A stretch of DNA of 58,866 nucleotides from CAYONP01 sp964405335. Its GTDB lineage: Bacteria; Armatimonadota; UBA10988. Below the pieces are notes generated by a model, which saw only the letters and a list, made by a program, of their open reading frames with translations, ran no database searches and was not told the origin of the DNA. The position numbers and the translations under genes were made by a program. Positions 40,250 through 49,555 of this stretch are shown piece after piece (position 1 is the first letter of the stretch; the number at the start of each line of letters is the position of its first letter). Location of the stretch: positions 1 through 58,866 of the forward strand of contig CAYONP010000028.1 of NCBI GenBank assembly GCA_964405335.1, given 5' to 3'.

Positions 40250-41376
40250 GCCCAGTTCGGCGCGCGCTAAACGAGTTCCGTGCCGCGCAACGCGCCTCGT
40301 GGGCGGGTCGCCACGCCGACGCGGTGGCGCGGTTCGCCCAGGCGGCCGATGCCGACCTGCCGCACCTGGCGCTGCAGCAGGCGCTGGCCCTGGCCCGCGC
40401 CGGCGACCTGCCCGCGGCGAGGGCGCTGCTCGACGGTGCCGAGCAGCCGAGCGAGCGGCTCTTTGCCGCCTGGCTGGCCGCCCGCGCCGGCGACGGCGAG
40501 GAGCTCGAAGGCCTGGCCGCGGCGATGCCCGAGAACCGCGTCGCGGCGACGATGCTGGCCCATCGCCGCGCGCTGCGGGGCGACCTGGGCGGCGCCCTGG
40601 CCGCCCTCGAGCCGATGCCGGGCGACAACTTCGAGGTGCTTGCCTGGTGCTGGGTCGCACTGGAGCAGGCGCTGCTGGGCTATCCAGTGCCCGGCGAGGA
40701 GCCGCTGCCGTCGCTCGATCCGCCGGCCGCCACACCGCGCGCGGCGCGCCGCTGGCTGCGCGCCGGCATCGCCGCGGCGCACCGGCACGAGAACACGCTC
40801 CTCCGCCGGTGGTTGGCTGAGCGAGTGACCGTCCGGCCGCTGCGCCGGCTGCTCGACTGGTTCGAGCAGCGCTGGCCGACCGATCCGCTGCGGGCCTTTC
40901 GACTGGCCGAGGCGGCCGGGCTCAACACGCCGCCGTTGCACGAGTATCTCGGCGCCGAGTTGTATGGAGCAGGCCGTCCGGCTCAGGCGTTGGAGCCCTT
41001 GCGGGCGGCCAGTGCGGCGGCGCGGACCGACGGCGAGCAGTTGACCGAGGAGGCCTGCCGGCCGCTGCTCTTCCTCGCCGCGGCGCTGCTCGACCTGCGC
41101 CGCTGGGACGAGGTCGAGTCGCTGCTGGTCGAGCTCGGCGGCGCGGAGCTGGCGGAGCTGGAGGATGCCGGCCGGACCCACGAGTTCGCCGCGCCGGTCT
41201 GGCTCTGCCTGCGCGGCCGACTGCGCGCGGCGCGCGGTGAGTCGGCCGAGGCGCAGGGCGACCTGCAGGCGGCGCTCGAAGCCGAGCCGGTGCTGTTCGA
41301 CGAACGGCTGACTCAGATTCGCGAACTGTGGTCGCGAATCGGCGCGGGGGAGGAGTCAGAGGGTAACCAGGCGTAA
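40246..41376 (+). CDS. Tetratricopeptide-like helical repeat protein
   Basis: This 376-aa cytoplasmic-looking protein is almost entirely Ala/Leu/Arg/Glu helices with TPR-like spacing (for example AVARFAQAADADLPHLALQQALALARAGDLPAARALLDGA at the start and a similar unit at 330-360). It has no signal peptide. Its GTG overlaps the PBP2 stop by 4 nt. Such repeats mediate protein-protein contacts, so a scaffolding role with the two PBPs is possible. Apart from the operon position nothing shows a specific function. The region after the stop (41377-41418) leads directly into the ABC exporter locus. Confidence 0.75.
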   Translation: MSPVRRALNEFRAAQRASWAGRHADAVARFAQAADADLPHLALQQALALARAGDLPAARALLDGAEQPSERLFAAWLAARAGDGEELEGLAAAMPENRVAATMLAHRRALRGDLGGALAALEPMPGDNFEVLAWCWVALEQALLGYPVPGEEPLPSLDPPAATPRAARRWLRAGIAAAHRHENTLLRRWLAERVTVRPLRRLLDWFEQRWPTDPLRAFRLAEAAGLNTPPLHEYLGAELYGAGRPAQALEPLRAASAAARTDGEQLTEEACRPLLFLAAALLDLRRWDEVESLLVELGGAELAELEDAGRTHEFAAPVWLCLRGRLRAARGESAEAQGDLQAALEAEPVLFDERLTQIRELWSRIGAGEESEGNQA

Positions 41377-41418
41377 GATCCTGTCGGGACGGCGGGGCAG
41401 GGCGACGGGGGCAGTGTC

Positions 41419-43767
41419 ATGCGCGCGATGGTCTGTCTGATCCTGCTGGTGGCCGGCGCTGGGGCGCAGGAGCCGGAGCTGCGCGTCGTGGCCGGGTTTG
41501 GCGGCTATGCCGTCGACGATCAGCCGATGCCGGTCCGCATCGACGTCGCCGCGCCGGGCGGGCCGGTGGTCGGCAGCATCACCGTCCCGCGCCGGCTCGA
41601 CGACGCGTTGATGCCGCGCGAGCTCTACACCGTCGCGGTCGACTGCCCCGCCGGCGGCGACAAGCGCTACTGGCTGACCGTGCCGCCGCAGTCGATGGCG
41701 GTCGAGTTGACGCTCGACGCACGGTTCCAGCGCCACGGCGCGGCGCGGCTCGCCGTGCCGCTTGAGGTACTCGAGCCCGGCCGCGTGCTGGTCGCCGTGG
41801 TGACGCCGACGCGCACCGGGCTGACCTTCCTCAACCGCGCCGCCGCGGGCCCGACGCTGGGGCCGCTGCCGGGCGCCAAGACCGCGCCGGAGGTGGCCGC
41901 CGGCTTCACCGTGGCCAACCTCGGCTATGACGAACTGCCGCCCCAGTTCGCCGCCTATCAGAGCCTCGACACGCTGGTCATGGCCGGCGACGGGATCGTC
42001 GCCGTGCCGGCCGAAACCAAGGAGGCGATCCGCCGCTGGGTCCGCTCCGGCGGGCGGCTGATCCTCTCCGGCGGCGTCGAGTCGGCGGGGCTGTGGCAAG
42101 ATCCGGTCATCGCCGAACTGAGCCCGGTCACCGTCGATGGCGTCGCCGGCCTGCCGTTGAGCGACTTTGCGCCGCTGCGCCAGCGCTACGGTGGCACCTG
42201 GCGAGCGCAGGGCGGGTCGTATGCGGTCAGCCGGTTCGCCGTCCGTCGAGGCCGGGTCACCGCCGCTGCCGGCGGCACGCCGCTGGTGGTCGACGCCGAC
42301 TATGGCGAGGGGAGTGTGGTGGCCGTGGCGGCGGCGTTCGACCAGCCGCCGCTGCAGGGCTGGAGCGGCCATCCGGCGCTGTGGGCCGACCTGGCGCGGG
42401 CCGACGGCGTCGGCTCGCCACTGCCGCTGAGCACCTGGCGCTCGCTGCGCAGCGGCGCCGCGCGATCGACCACCTCCGAGACGCCGGCGGCGGGGCTGGT
42501 GGCCGGCTTCCTGCTGCTCTACCTGGTGGTCCTCATCCCGGTGCAGTTTGCCGTCCTGCGCCGGCTCGACCGGCGCGAGCTGGCCTGGATTGTCACCCCG
42601 GCGGTGGTCGCGGCGTTCAGCATCGGGGCCTATGCCATCGGCACGCGGACCAAGGGCCACGAGCTGCGCATGCAGACGATGAGCCTGCTCACCGCCCGCG
42701 CCGGCGAGCCGCAAGGACGGCTGATCTCGACCACGGTCCTGTTCTCGCCGACCAAGCGGCGGTACGACGTCGGTCTGCCGGCCAACCTGCTGCGCATCGC
42801 CGAGCTGGCCGAGCAGTCGGTCATGTCGTGGGGCGATGACGGCCTGAGCCAGCGCGGCATGTTGCGACTCGAGCAGTCGGCCGGCGAGACCAGGCTACCG
42901 CAGCTCGGCGTCGATATGTGGTCGGTGCGCCTGTTCGGCACGGAGCAGGTGGCCGATCTGGGCGGCGCCGTCTCGGTCGCCACGCGACCGACCGCCGACG
43001 GCCTGCGCGTGGTGGTGGCCAACCGCAGCGAGTACGACCTGCTCGGCGCGGTGGCCCGGGCCGACGGCGGCACCGGCAAGCTCGGCGACCTGCCCGCCGG
43101 CGTCCGCGCCGAGGTGGTGCTGAGCGCGAAGCAAGCCGACAACCTGCTCTCGCTGCTGCCGCCGCCGGCGGTCGAGCCGTTCGACCCCGAGGGTCTGGCC
43201 GAGGCCGCCCGGCAACTGCTGGTCAGTGGGCCGGCACAGAGCATGTACTCGTACGAGGAGCCGGCGGCGGTGCTCGGTACGCAGTCGCCCGCCGTCTGGG
43301 CCTGGCTTCAGCGCGCCGACTCGCCGCTGCGGCTCGACCTGCCGGGCGAGCGGCGTGAGGTCTGCCTGGTCCGCATCGCCTTCGCCGTCGACCAGGCTGC
43401 CGGTTTGAGCGAGGTGCCGCCGCGGCTGGTCTCCGGCGGTAGCCGCGCGCCGGTGATCATGGTCCAGGGCACGGTGGAGCATCCGACCGTCGTCGCCTTC
43501 GCGCTCGACAGCTTGACCCCGGCGCAGCGCCGGCGGCCGGCCGAGCTGCGCGCGGCGGTGCGCGGCAAGCCGCCGCTCGTCTTTGCCTGGGTGCCTGCCC
43601 ACAAGGGCTGGCGGGCGCTCGGCTCGGAAGCTGGTGCCGTCATGGCCTGGGCGCTGGGAGCGCCGGAGGAGTTTGCCACGCCGGGCGGCATCTACGTCGC
43701 CTTTGTCCCGGCGAACGAGTGGGAGGCGACCCAGCTCGAGGGCCTGCGGCTGCGGACCGCGCCATGA
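41419..43767 (+). CDS. Membrane protein with GATase-like N-terminal region, ABC exporter-associated
   Basis: This 782-aa protein has a signal peptide, then about 340 residues with a class I glutamine-amidotransferase-like fold (LVMAGDGIVAVPAETKEAIRRWVRSGGRLILSGG), but the catalytic Cys/His are not evident. Two transmembrane helices follow at about residues 357-410 (AGFLLLYLVVLIPVQFAVL and a second one), then a large beta-rich soluble portion. Similar proteins stand next to ABC-2 exporters in gliding and secretion loci of many bacteria (GldG-like and DUF4350-like families). Its stop overlaps the permease ATG (ATGA). It probably works with the permease and ATPase that follow; the transported material is unknown. 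Confidence 0.78.
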   Translation: MRAMVCLILLVAGAGAQEPELRVVAGFGGYAVDDQPMPVRIDVAAPGGPVVGSITVPRRLDDALMPRELYTVAVDCPAGGDKRYWLTVPPQSMAVELTLDARFQRHGAARLAVPLEVLEPGRVLVAVVTPTRTGLTFLNRAAAGPTLGPLPGAKTAPEVAAGFTVANLGYDELPPQFAAYQSLDTLVMAGDGIVAVPAETKEAIRRWVRSGGRLILSGGVESAGLWQDPVIAELSPVTVDGVAGLPLSDFAPLRQRYGGTWRAQGGSYAVSRFAVRRGRVTAAAGGTPLVVDADYGEGSVVAVAAAFDQPPLQGWSGHPALWADLARADGVGSPLPLSTWRSLRSGAARSTTSETPAAGLVAGFLLLYLVVLIPVQFAVLRRLDRRELAWIVTPAVVAAFSIGAYAIGTRTKGHELRMQTMSLLTARAGEPQGRLISTTVLFSPTKRRYDVGLPANLLRIAELAEQSVMSWGDDGLSQRGMLRLEQSAGETRLPQLGVDMWSVRLFGTEQVADLGGAVSVATRPTADGLRVVVANRSEYDLLGAVARADGGTGKLGDLPAGVRAEVVLSAKQADNLLSLLPPPAVEPFDPEGLAEAARQLLVSGPAQSMYSYEEPAAVLGTQSPAVWAWLQRADSPLRLDLPGERREVCLVRIAFAVDQAAGLSEVPPRLVSGGSRAPVIMVQGTVEHPTVVAFALDSLTPAQRRRPAELRAAVRGKPPLVFAWVPAHKGWRALGSEAGAVMAWALGAPEEFATPGGIYVAFVPANEWEATQLEGLRLRTAP

Positions 43768-44594
43768 GGCGAAGCGCGGGGCTGCGCGGCAATCCGATCT
43801 TCGGCCACGAGCTGCGCCGCTTCTGGCGCGCCGGCCGCCGGCTCGGGCGCCGGCCGGTCACGCGGGTCGTCATTGCGCTGCTCGTGGTCGGCTCGTACCT
43901 GCTCGTGGTGCTGGCCTGGAGCCTGCTCCTGGCGCGCGAATCGCTCTCGCGCGAGATGCTCGTCGCCGACCTGTTTCTGGCCGTCCTGATCGGCTGTCTG
44001 CTGGCGCCCGGCCTGACCGCCGCGACGCTGGTCGCCGAGCGGCAGCGCGGCACCTGGGAGATGCTCGTCGTCACGCCGCTCAAGCCGCGGCAACTGATCC
44101 TCGGCAAGCTGGCCGCGCGGTTGATCGGCATTGGCGCGCTGGCGGCGGTGATCCTGCCGTTCGGCCTGGCGCCGCTGTTGAGCTCGGACGTCGACCGAGC
44201 CGCCGTGGCGGCGACGTTGATCGTCGGACCGGTTTCGGTTCTGGGCCTGGCGGTGATTGGCCTGCTCGCCTCGGCGCGCTGCCGAACCGTGGCCGCGGCG
44301 ACCGCCACGGCCTATGCGCTCTGCCTCGTCCTGCTGCTCGTCGTGCCGATTGCCGAGATGCTGCTCAGCGAGCTGGTCAGCTACTCCTCCGATCCCATCC
44401 TCTCGCCGATCACCTCGCCGCCGATGACCTGGGCGATGATCTACACGCTGCTCGACAGCGGGGCGGTCGGTGATTCGCAGACCACGGCGCTGCTCGGCCC
44501 GCTGCTCTACGCGGCGATTACCTACTATGGCCTGCGCCTGCTCCTGGCCCGGTTCGGCGAATGGTTGATGGCGCCGCCGCAGCGGGCCGGGTAA
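43764..44594 (+). CDS. ABC-2 type transporter permease
   Basis: This 276-aa integral membrane protein has six hydrophobic helices. It opens with RGNPIFGHELRRFWRAGRR, and VAERQRGTWEMLVVTPLKPRQLILGKLAARL is the cytoplasmic coupling-loop sequence of ABC-2 permeases (the ATPase contact). The ATG at 43764 overlaps the stop of the preceding gene. A longer reading frame begins at 43719 but would lie inside the upstream gene. The ATP-binding subunit follows after 92 nt. The paralogous permease at 49556-51043 starts with a similar NPI-REL segment, so the two may share this ATPase. Confidence 0.9.
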   Translation: MRRSAGLRGNPIFGHELRRFWRAGRRLGRRPVTRVVIALLVVGSYLLVVLAWSLLLARESLSREMLVADLFLAVLIGCLLAPGLTAATLVAERQRGTWEMLVVTPLKPRQLILGKLAARLIGIGALAAVILPFGLAPLLSSDVDRAAVAATLIVGPVSVLGLAVIGLLASARCRTVAAATATAYALCLVLLLVVPIAEMLLSELVSYSSDPILSPITSPPMTWAMIYTLLDSGAVGDSQTTALLGPLLYAAITYYGLRLLLARFGEWLMAPPQRAG

Positions 44595-44686
44595 CGATGG
44601 AGGGAAGCGCCGCCGGTGGGCCAATGCGCCACTGGTAGCATCGCGGATCGCGGCGGGAGCGACGTCTTTCGCGGAGGTGGTGGCCG

Positions 44687-45615
<929 letters not shown>

Positions 45616-45619
<4 letters not shown>

Positions 45620-46275
45620 TCTCGCCGCTCTCCGAGCTCGACACATGGCGCGAGCTGCTGCGGGCGCGACTGGGCGAGTCGCCCGATGCGTACCGGATCG
45701 CGGCACAGCAACTCGTGCTGCGCGCCGATGGCTCGCTGCGGCTCGACTTCATGATCGAAACCGCGGCGAACGGGCCGCCGACCACGCACTGGCGATGCTG
45801 CGCGAGCGGGCTGCTCGATTCGCGAATTGAGCAGTGGCCGGCAGACCTGTGGGTCGAAACGCCGACCGAGCACCCGGTCCTCTGGGACTACACGCAGCCA
45901 TCGGCGACGGTCCACTTTCGAGGACCGGTGGACTGCCCGGCCCGCGCCGATTTGGAACTTCGCAAGGTCCATCACCAGCTGGTAGGCGGGTGGACGTCCC
46001 TAGACCGCTACGTGCTGCGGGCGCGGGATGGGGGCAGCGTTTTCGACTCCCAGCGCTACGGGTTCCTGGGCACCGCACCACGGCTCCTGTCGGTGGCCTA
46101 CGCCGATGTGCTGCGCCGCCACGGCTGCGAGGTGCAGCTGATCGAGCACGGCGCGCCCGAATCGCGCCCAGGCTGGACGGCAGACGAACCACCGCCACGG
46201 CTGCTGCTGATCGACCGACGCTCCTATGCAGTCGCCACAGAGATCGACCTGACCAGACTGCCGCCGCTCGCCTAG
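45616..46275 (+). CDS. Protein of unknown function coupled to the ABC ATPase gene
   Basis: This 219-aa soluble protein starts at a GTG overlapping the ATPase stop (GTGA). It has no signal peptide. It is rich in Trp, Arg and beta-like stretches (LDFMIETAANGPPTTHWRCC, LWDYTQPSATVHFRGPVDC, LLLIDRRSYAVATEID). I do not recognise a family. Translational coupling suggests it serves the exporter, perhaps as an accessory or substrate-handling protein. Its stop forms a 4-nt convergent overlap with the zinc-ribbon gene on the other strand. Confidence 0.7.
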
Positions 46276-46436
46276 CGCGCGGAGCGCGGCCGCGTATCGA
46301 ACGCCGCGCCGCAGCGGCTGCACCGTGGCGTCTTGCCCGGTTCGACCACGACCACCTGCCGGTGCCCGCACTTCGCGCAGCGGCGGAGCAGCTTCTTCGC
46401 CCGGATCAGCGCGAAGGCGGCCGTGATTGGGTTCAT
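46272..46436 (-). CDS. 54-aa zinc-ribbon protein overlapping the Kef-type antiporter gene
   Basis: This short gene reads leftward from the ATG at 46436, which overlaps the antiporter stop (ATGA), to a TAG at 46272. The product is basic at its N-terminus (FALIRAKKLLRR). It has two CxxC knuckles, Cys20-Ala-Lys-Cys23 and Cys39-Ser-Arg-Cys42, separated by a beta-like QVVVVEPGKTPR segment, which is a classical zinc ribbon. It could bind nucleic acid or a protein partner. Coupled translation suggests a link with the antiporter. The alternative is a generic small ribbon protein placed there by chance. Confidence 0.75.
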   Translation of the reverse strand: MNPITAAFALIRAKKLLRRCAKCGHRQVVVVEPGKTPRCSRCGAAFDTRPRSAR

Positions 46437-48409
46437 CGATCCTCTTGCGCCGGCCGCAGGTGGCGGCCCACGGCGGCCAGCGTGTCGCGGCTTCCCATCA
46501 GCACCACCTGATCCTCCGCGCCCAGCCGCGTCTCGCCGTCTGGTGTGGCGTTCAGGCCCGCAGCGCCGCGGACGGCCAGCACGATGACTCCGTGCTCCTG
46601 CCGCGGCCTCAGCTCGGCCAGCGAGCGGCCGTCCCAGTCCGAGCCGGCGCCGACGGTCAGTGTCGCAATGTCCTGCTCGGCCAGGTGCGGCGAGGCCTGG
46701 GCCAGCGTCGCCCGGCCGGGGCGGAGCAACTGATAGCCGTCACCGCGCAGCTCGGTCAGCAGCTCGTCGATCTGGTCGTCGGGCACCAGGTAGAAGGTGA
46801 GCACGCGGGCGAAGATGGCCATCGCCGTCTCAAACTCCTCGGGGATGACGTCGTCGGCGCCGAGCGCATAGAGCGCCTCAATCTCCTGGACGAACCGCGT
46901 CCGCGCGATGACGTGCAAGCTGGGGTTGAGCCGCCGGGCCAGCTCGGTGATCCGCCGTGTCGCCGCGGCGTCGGCGATAGCGACCACCAGCACCCGTGCG
47001 CGGGCAATCCCGGCGTGTTCGAGCACCGCCTCTTGCGCGGCGTCGCCGTGCAGCACCGGCTCGCCTTCGCGGCGCAGCCGGCTGGTTGTGTCGGGGTTGA
47101 GCTCGACAATCAGGTATGGGATGCCCGCCGCCCGCGCGGCCTGGACCACGTTCTGGCCGACAATCCCGTAGCCGACGGCGATCAGGTGGTCGGCCTTCTC
47201 GTCGGCCGGCGCGTCGTCGGTGCGGTCGAACCGGCTGGCGCCGGGCAGGCGGGCAATCCAAGCGGCCAGATGCGGCGCGGCGCTCATCAGCGCCGGGGTG
47301 AGCATCATCGAGATCACCGCCACGGCAAGCACCAGTTGGCGCAGCTCGCCCTCGAGCAGGCCGTGGACCGTGCCGGCGCCGAGCAGCACGAACGAAAACT
47401 CGCCGACCTGCGCGAGGGTCACGCCGGTGGTCACCGCGGTGCGCATGGGATACCCGATGATCAGCACGGCGAGCTGGGTCAGCAGGGCCTTGACGGCGAT
47501 CAGCCCGGCGGTGGCCGCGAGCACCAGCCAGATATCCTGCCACAGCTCGCCCAGGTCGAGCAACATGCCGATGGAGATGAAGAAGAAGCCGGTGAGCAGA
47601 TCGCGGAAGGGCAGCACGCTGCCCAGCGCGCGGTGGCTGTACTCGGACTCGGAGACGACCAGCCCGGCCAGGAACGCGCCCAGGGCAAGCGACAGCCCCA
47701 GAGCCGAGCCGGCCCAGGCCACCGCCAGGGCAATGAACACGATGCTGAGCAGAAATAACTGCCGGTCGCGCACGCGGGCCACGCGGCCGAGCAGCCAGGG
47801 CACCACCACGCGGGCCAACAGCGGCACGCCGACGACACAGGCGGCAATCGGCAGCAGGAGTGCGCCGACCGTCGCCCCGGCCGCCTCGCCGCCGGCGGCG
47901 AGCAGCGGCACGAGGAGCATCATCGGCACGACCAGCAGGTCCTGGAAGACGAGGATGCCGAGCGAGACGCGGCCGGCCGGAGTCTGCGACTCGCCACGCG
48001 ACTCGAACAGCGTCAGCACCACCGCCGTGCTGCTCACCGCGCCGAGCATGCCGAGGAAGATCGCCTCGCGCGGCGCCACGCCGCCCAGCCGCGCCGCGGC
48101 AAAGACGGCCAGGCCGCAGGTCGCCACCTGAATCGGCCCGGCGACGGCCAGCGCCGCGCGAAGGCGCAGCAACTGCTGCACCGACAGCTCGAGCCCGATG
48201 CTGAACAGCAGCGCGATGACGCCGATCTCGGCCAGCACCTCGACCTGGTGCACGTCGCGCACCAGCCCCAGGCTGTGCGGCCCGACCAACACGCCGGTGA
48301 CCAGCAATCCCACCGCCGTCGGTAGCCGCAGCCGGCAGCAGAGCAGGACCACCGTGACGGCCACGCCGACCATCACCACCGTCTCGCGCAGCAGCTCAGT
48401 GCCGTGCAT
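46433..48409 (-). CDS. Kef/CPA2-type monovalent cation:proton antiporter with TrkA-N and TrkA-C domains
   Basis: This 658-aa protein has about 12 transmembrane helices with CPA2 landmarks (LLVTGVLVGPHSLGLV, IALLFSIGLELSV, GLSLALGAFLAGLVVSES, LAQVGEFSFVLLGAG). After about residue 400 a Rossmann RCK_N domain follows (HLIAVGYGIVGQNVVQAARA) and then a TrkA-C domain at the C-terminus. It should exchange K+ or Na+ for H+ under nucleotide control. The ATG at 48409 is chosen from the GGTGGAG ribosome site; upstream sequence in frame is not transporter-like. It is divergent from the MDR gene, and the zinc-ribbon gene follows in an ATGA overlap. Confidence 0.93.
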   Translation of the reverse strand: MHGTELLRETVVMVGVAVTVVLLCCRLRLPTAVGLLVTGVLVGPHSLGLVRDVHQVEVLAEIGVIALLFSIGLELSVQQLLRLRAALAVAGPIQVATCGLAVFAAARLGGVAPREAIFLGMLGAVSSTAVVLTLFESRGESQTPAGRVSLGILVFQDLLVVPMMLLVPLLAAGGEAAGATVGALLLPIAACVVGVPLLARVVVPWLLGRVARVRDRQLFLLSIVFIALAVAWAGSALGLSLALGAFLAGLVVSESEYSHRALGSVLPFRDLLTGFFFISIGMLLDLGELWQDIWLVLAATAGLIAVKALLTQLAVLIIGYPMRTAVTTGVTLAQVGEFSFVLLGAGTVHGLLEGELRQLVLAVAVISMMLTPALMSAAPHLAAWIARLPGASRFDRTDDAPADEKADHLIAVGYGIVGQNVVQAARAAGIPYLIVELNPDTTSRLRREGEPVLHGDAAQEAVLEHAGIARARVLVVAIADAAATRRITELARRLNPSLHVIARTRFVQEIEALYALGADDVIPEEFETAMAIFARVLTFYLVPDDQIDELLTELRGDGYQLLRPGRATLAQASPHLAEQDIATLTVGAGSDWDGRSLAELRPRQEHGVIVLAVRGAAGLNATPDGETRLGAEDQVVLMGSRDTLAAVGRHLRPAQEDR

Positions 48410-48494
48410 TGCTCCACCGCCTACAGAGGATAGCATTCGACGCTGAGCAAGGGAACCGCCCGATGCGTGTCGAACCAGCCGGCGGAGCCTGCGC

Positions 48495-49445
48495 ATGCGG
48501 ACGATCGGGATCGAGTACCCGGCCAAGCGCAAGATCGCCCTCTGCGACCTCGGCGAACCGCCGGAGCCCGGCCCGCACCAGGTGCTGCTCGAGACCATCT
48601 ACTCGGGCATCACCAACGGCACCGAGCGGCACGCATTGGTGCACGATCATGGCTACGGCAGCTACCCGGGCCGGCACGGCTACCAGCATGTCGCGCGGGT
48701 CGTCGCCGCCGGCGAGCGGGTCACCGGCCTGGCCGTCGGCGAGGTCGTCTACTACGGCGATTACGTCGGCCACCGCGGCTGGCACCTGATCGACCCAGCA
48801 CAGCAGCGGCTCTGGATCAAGCTGCCCGAGACGGTCGAGCGGCGGCACTGCGCGCTGTTCGGCGTCGCCGGCGTGGCGCTGCGCGCGGTGCGGCGCACGC
48901 GGGTGGCCGTCGGCGACCGAGTCTGGGTCGTCGGACAGGGGCTGATTGGCGCCTTCGCCGCCCAGTGCGCGCGCGCCGCCGGCGCCGACGTCACCGTCAG
49001 CGACATCAATCCCGACCGCCTGGCGCGGGCGACCTCCTGCGGCATCCGGCAGGTGGTCAACTCGGGCGACGAAGGCCACGTCGCGGCGCTCCGGGCCCGG
49101 GCGCCCTACACTCACATTCTCGACTGCAGCGGCTGGCCCGAGCTGCTGTCGTTCATCGCCGAGCATCGGCTGCACGGTCTGGGCACGGCCATCGGCCTGA
49201 TTGCCCTGCGCGGTGAGGTGAAGTTCCCGTGGGGCATGTTGCACGGCACGCAGGCCAGCATCGAGGTCTCGTGCCACTTCGGCCCGGCGGAACTTCCGAC
49301 TCTGGTTCAGTTGCTCGAGGAGGGCAAACTACAAGTTGCGCCGCTGGTTACCACCGAGTTGCCGATCGGCGAAGCGGTGAGCGTCTACGAGACTCTGCGC
49401 GACGCGCCGGGCGAGCTGCTCGGGGTGATCTTCGACTGGCGGTGA
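48495..49445 (+). CDS. Zinc-type medium-chain alcohol dehydrogenase (MDR) family oxidoreductase
   Basis: This 316-aa member of the medium-chain dehydrogenase/reductase superfamily has the N-terminal GroES-like fold (EPGPHQVLLETIYSGITNGTE, GRHGYQHVARVVAAGERVTGLAVGE). Its Rossmann domain shows VGDRVWVVGQGLIGAFAAQCARAAGADVTVSDIN, an NAD(P) motif GxGxxG ending in an acidic residue that favours NAD. The usual catalytic zinc Cys and the structural zinc lobe are not present, so it is more like the bacteriochlorophyllide/Tdh-like or zinc-free MDRs. GGAG is 7 nt before the ATG. The substrate is unknown. Confidence 0.88.
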   Translation: MRTIGIEYPAKRKIALCDLGEPPEPGPHQVLLETIYSGITNGTERHALVHDHGYGSYPGRHGYQHVARVVAAGERVTGLAVGEVVYYGDYVGHRGWHLIDPAQQRLWIKLPETVERRHCALFGVAGVALRAVRRTRVAVGDRVWVVGQGLIGAFAAQCARAAGADVTVSDINPDRLARATSCGIRQVVNSGDEGHVAALRARAPYTHILDCSGWPELLSFIAEHRLHGLGTAIGLIALRGEVKFPWGMLHGTQASIEVSCHFGPAELPTLVQLLEEGKLQVAPLVTTELPIGEAVSVYETLRDAPGELLGVIFDWR

Positions 49446-49464
49446 CCGGGCCGCCGGCCAGGGC

Positions 49465-49528
49465 GTAGGGTCCGCACCGCGGACCATCGCGGCGCGGTGC
49501 GGGCCGTGGTCCGCGGTGCGGACCCTAC
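49465..49528. repeat. 64-bp element with perfect 22-bp inverted arms
   Basis: The left arm (starting GTAGGGTCCGCACC, 49465-49486) and right arm (ending GGTGCGGACCCTAC, 49507-49528) are exact complements separated by 20 nt. It lies in the gap between the MDR gene and the permease gene. GGTCCGC-N-GCGGACC is itself palindromic within each arm. Confidence 0.85.
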
Positions 49529-49555
49529 CGCCAACGGTGGCTGCGGAGGTCGATC

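Noticed and set aside
48410..48494. Promoters in the Kef/MDR divergent gap
   Set aside because: A TATCCT-like -10 exists toward the antiporter but no -35 with usual spacing; too weak to list.
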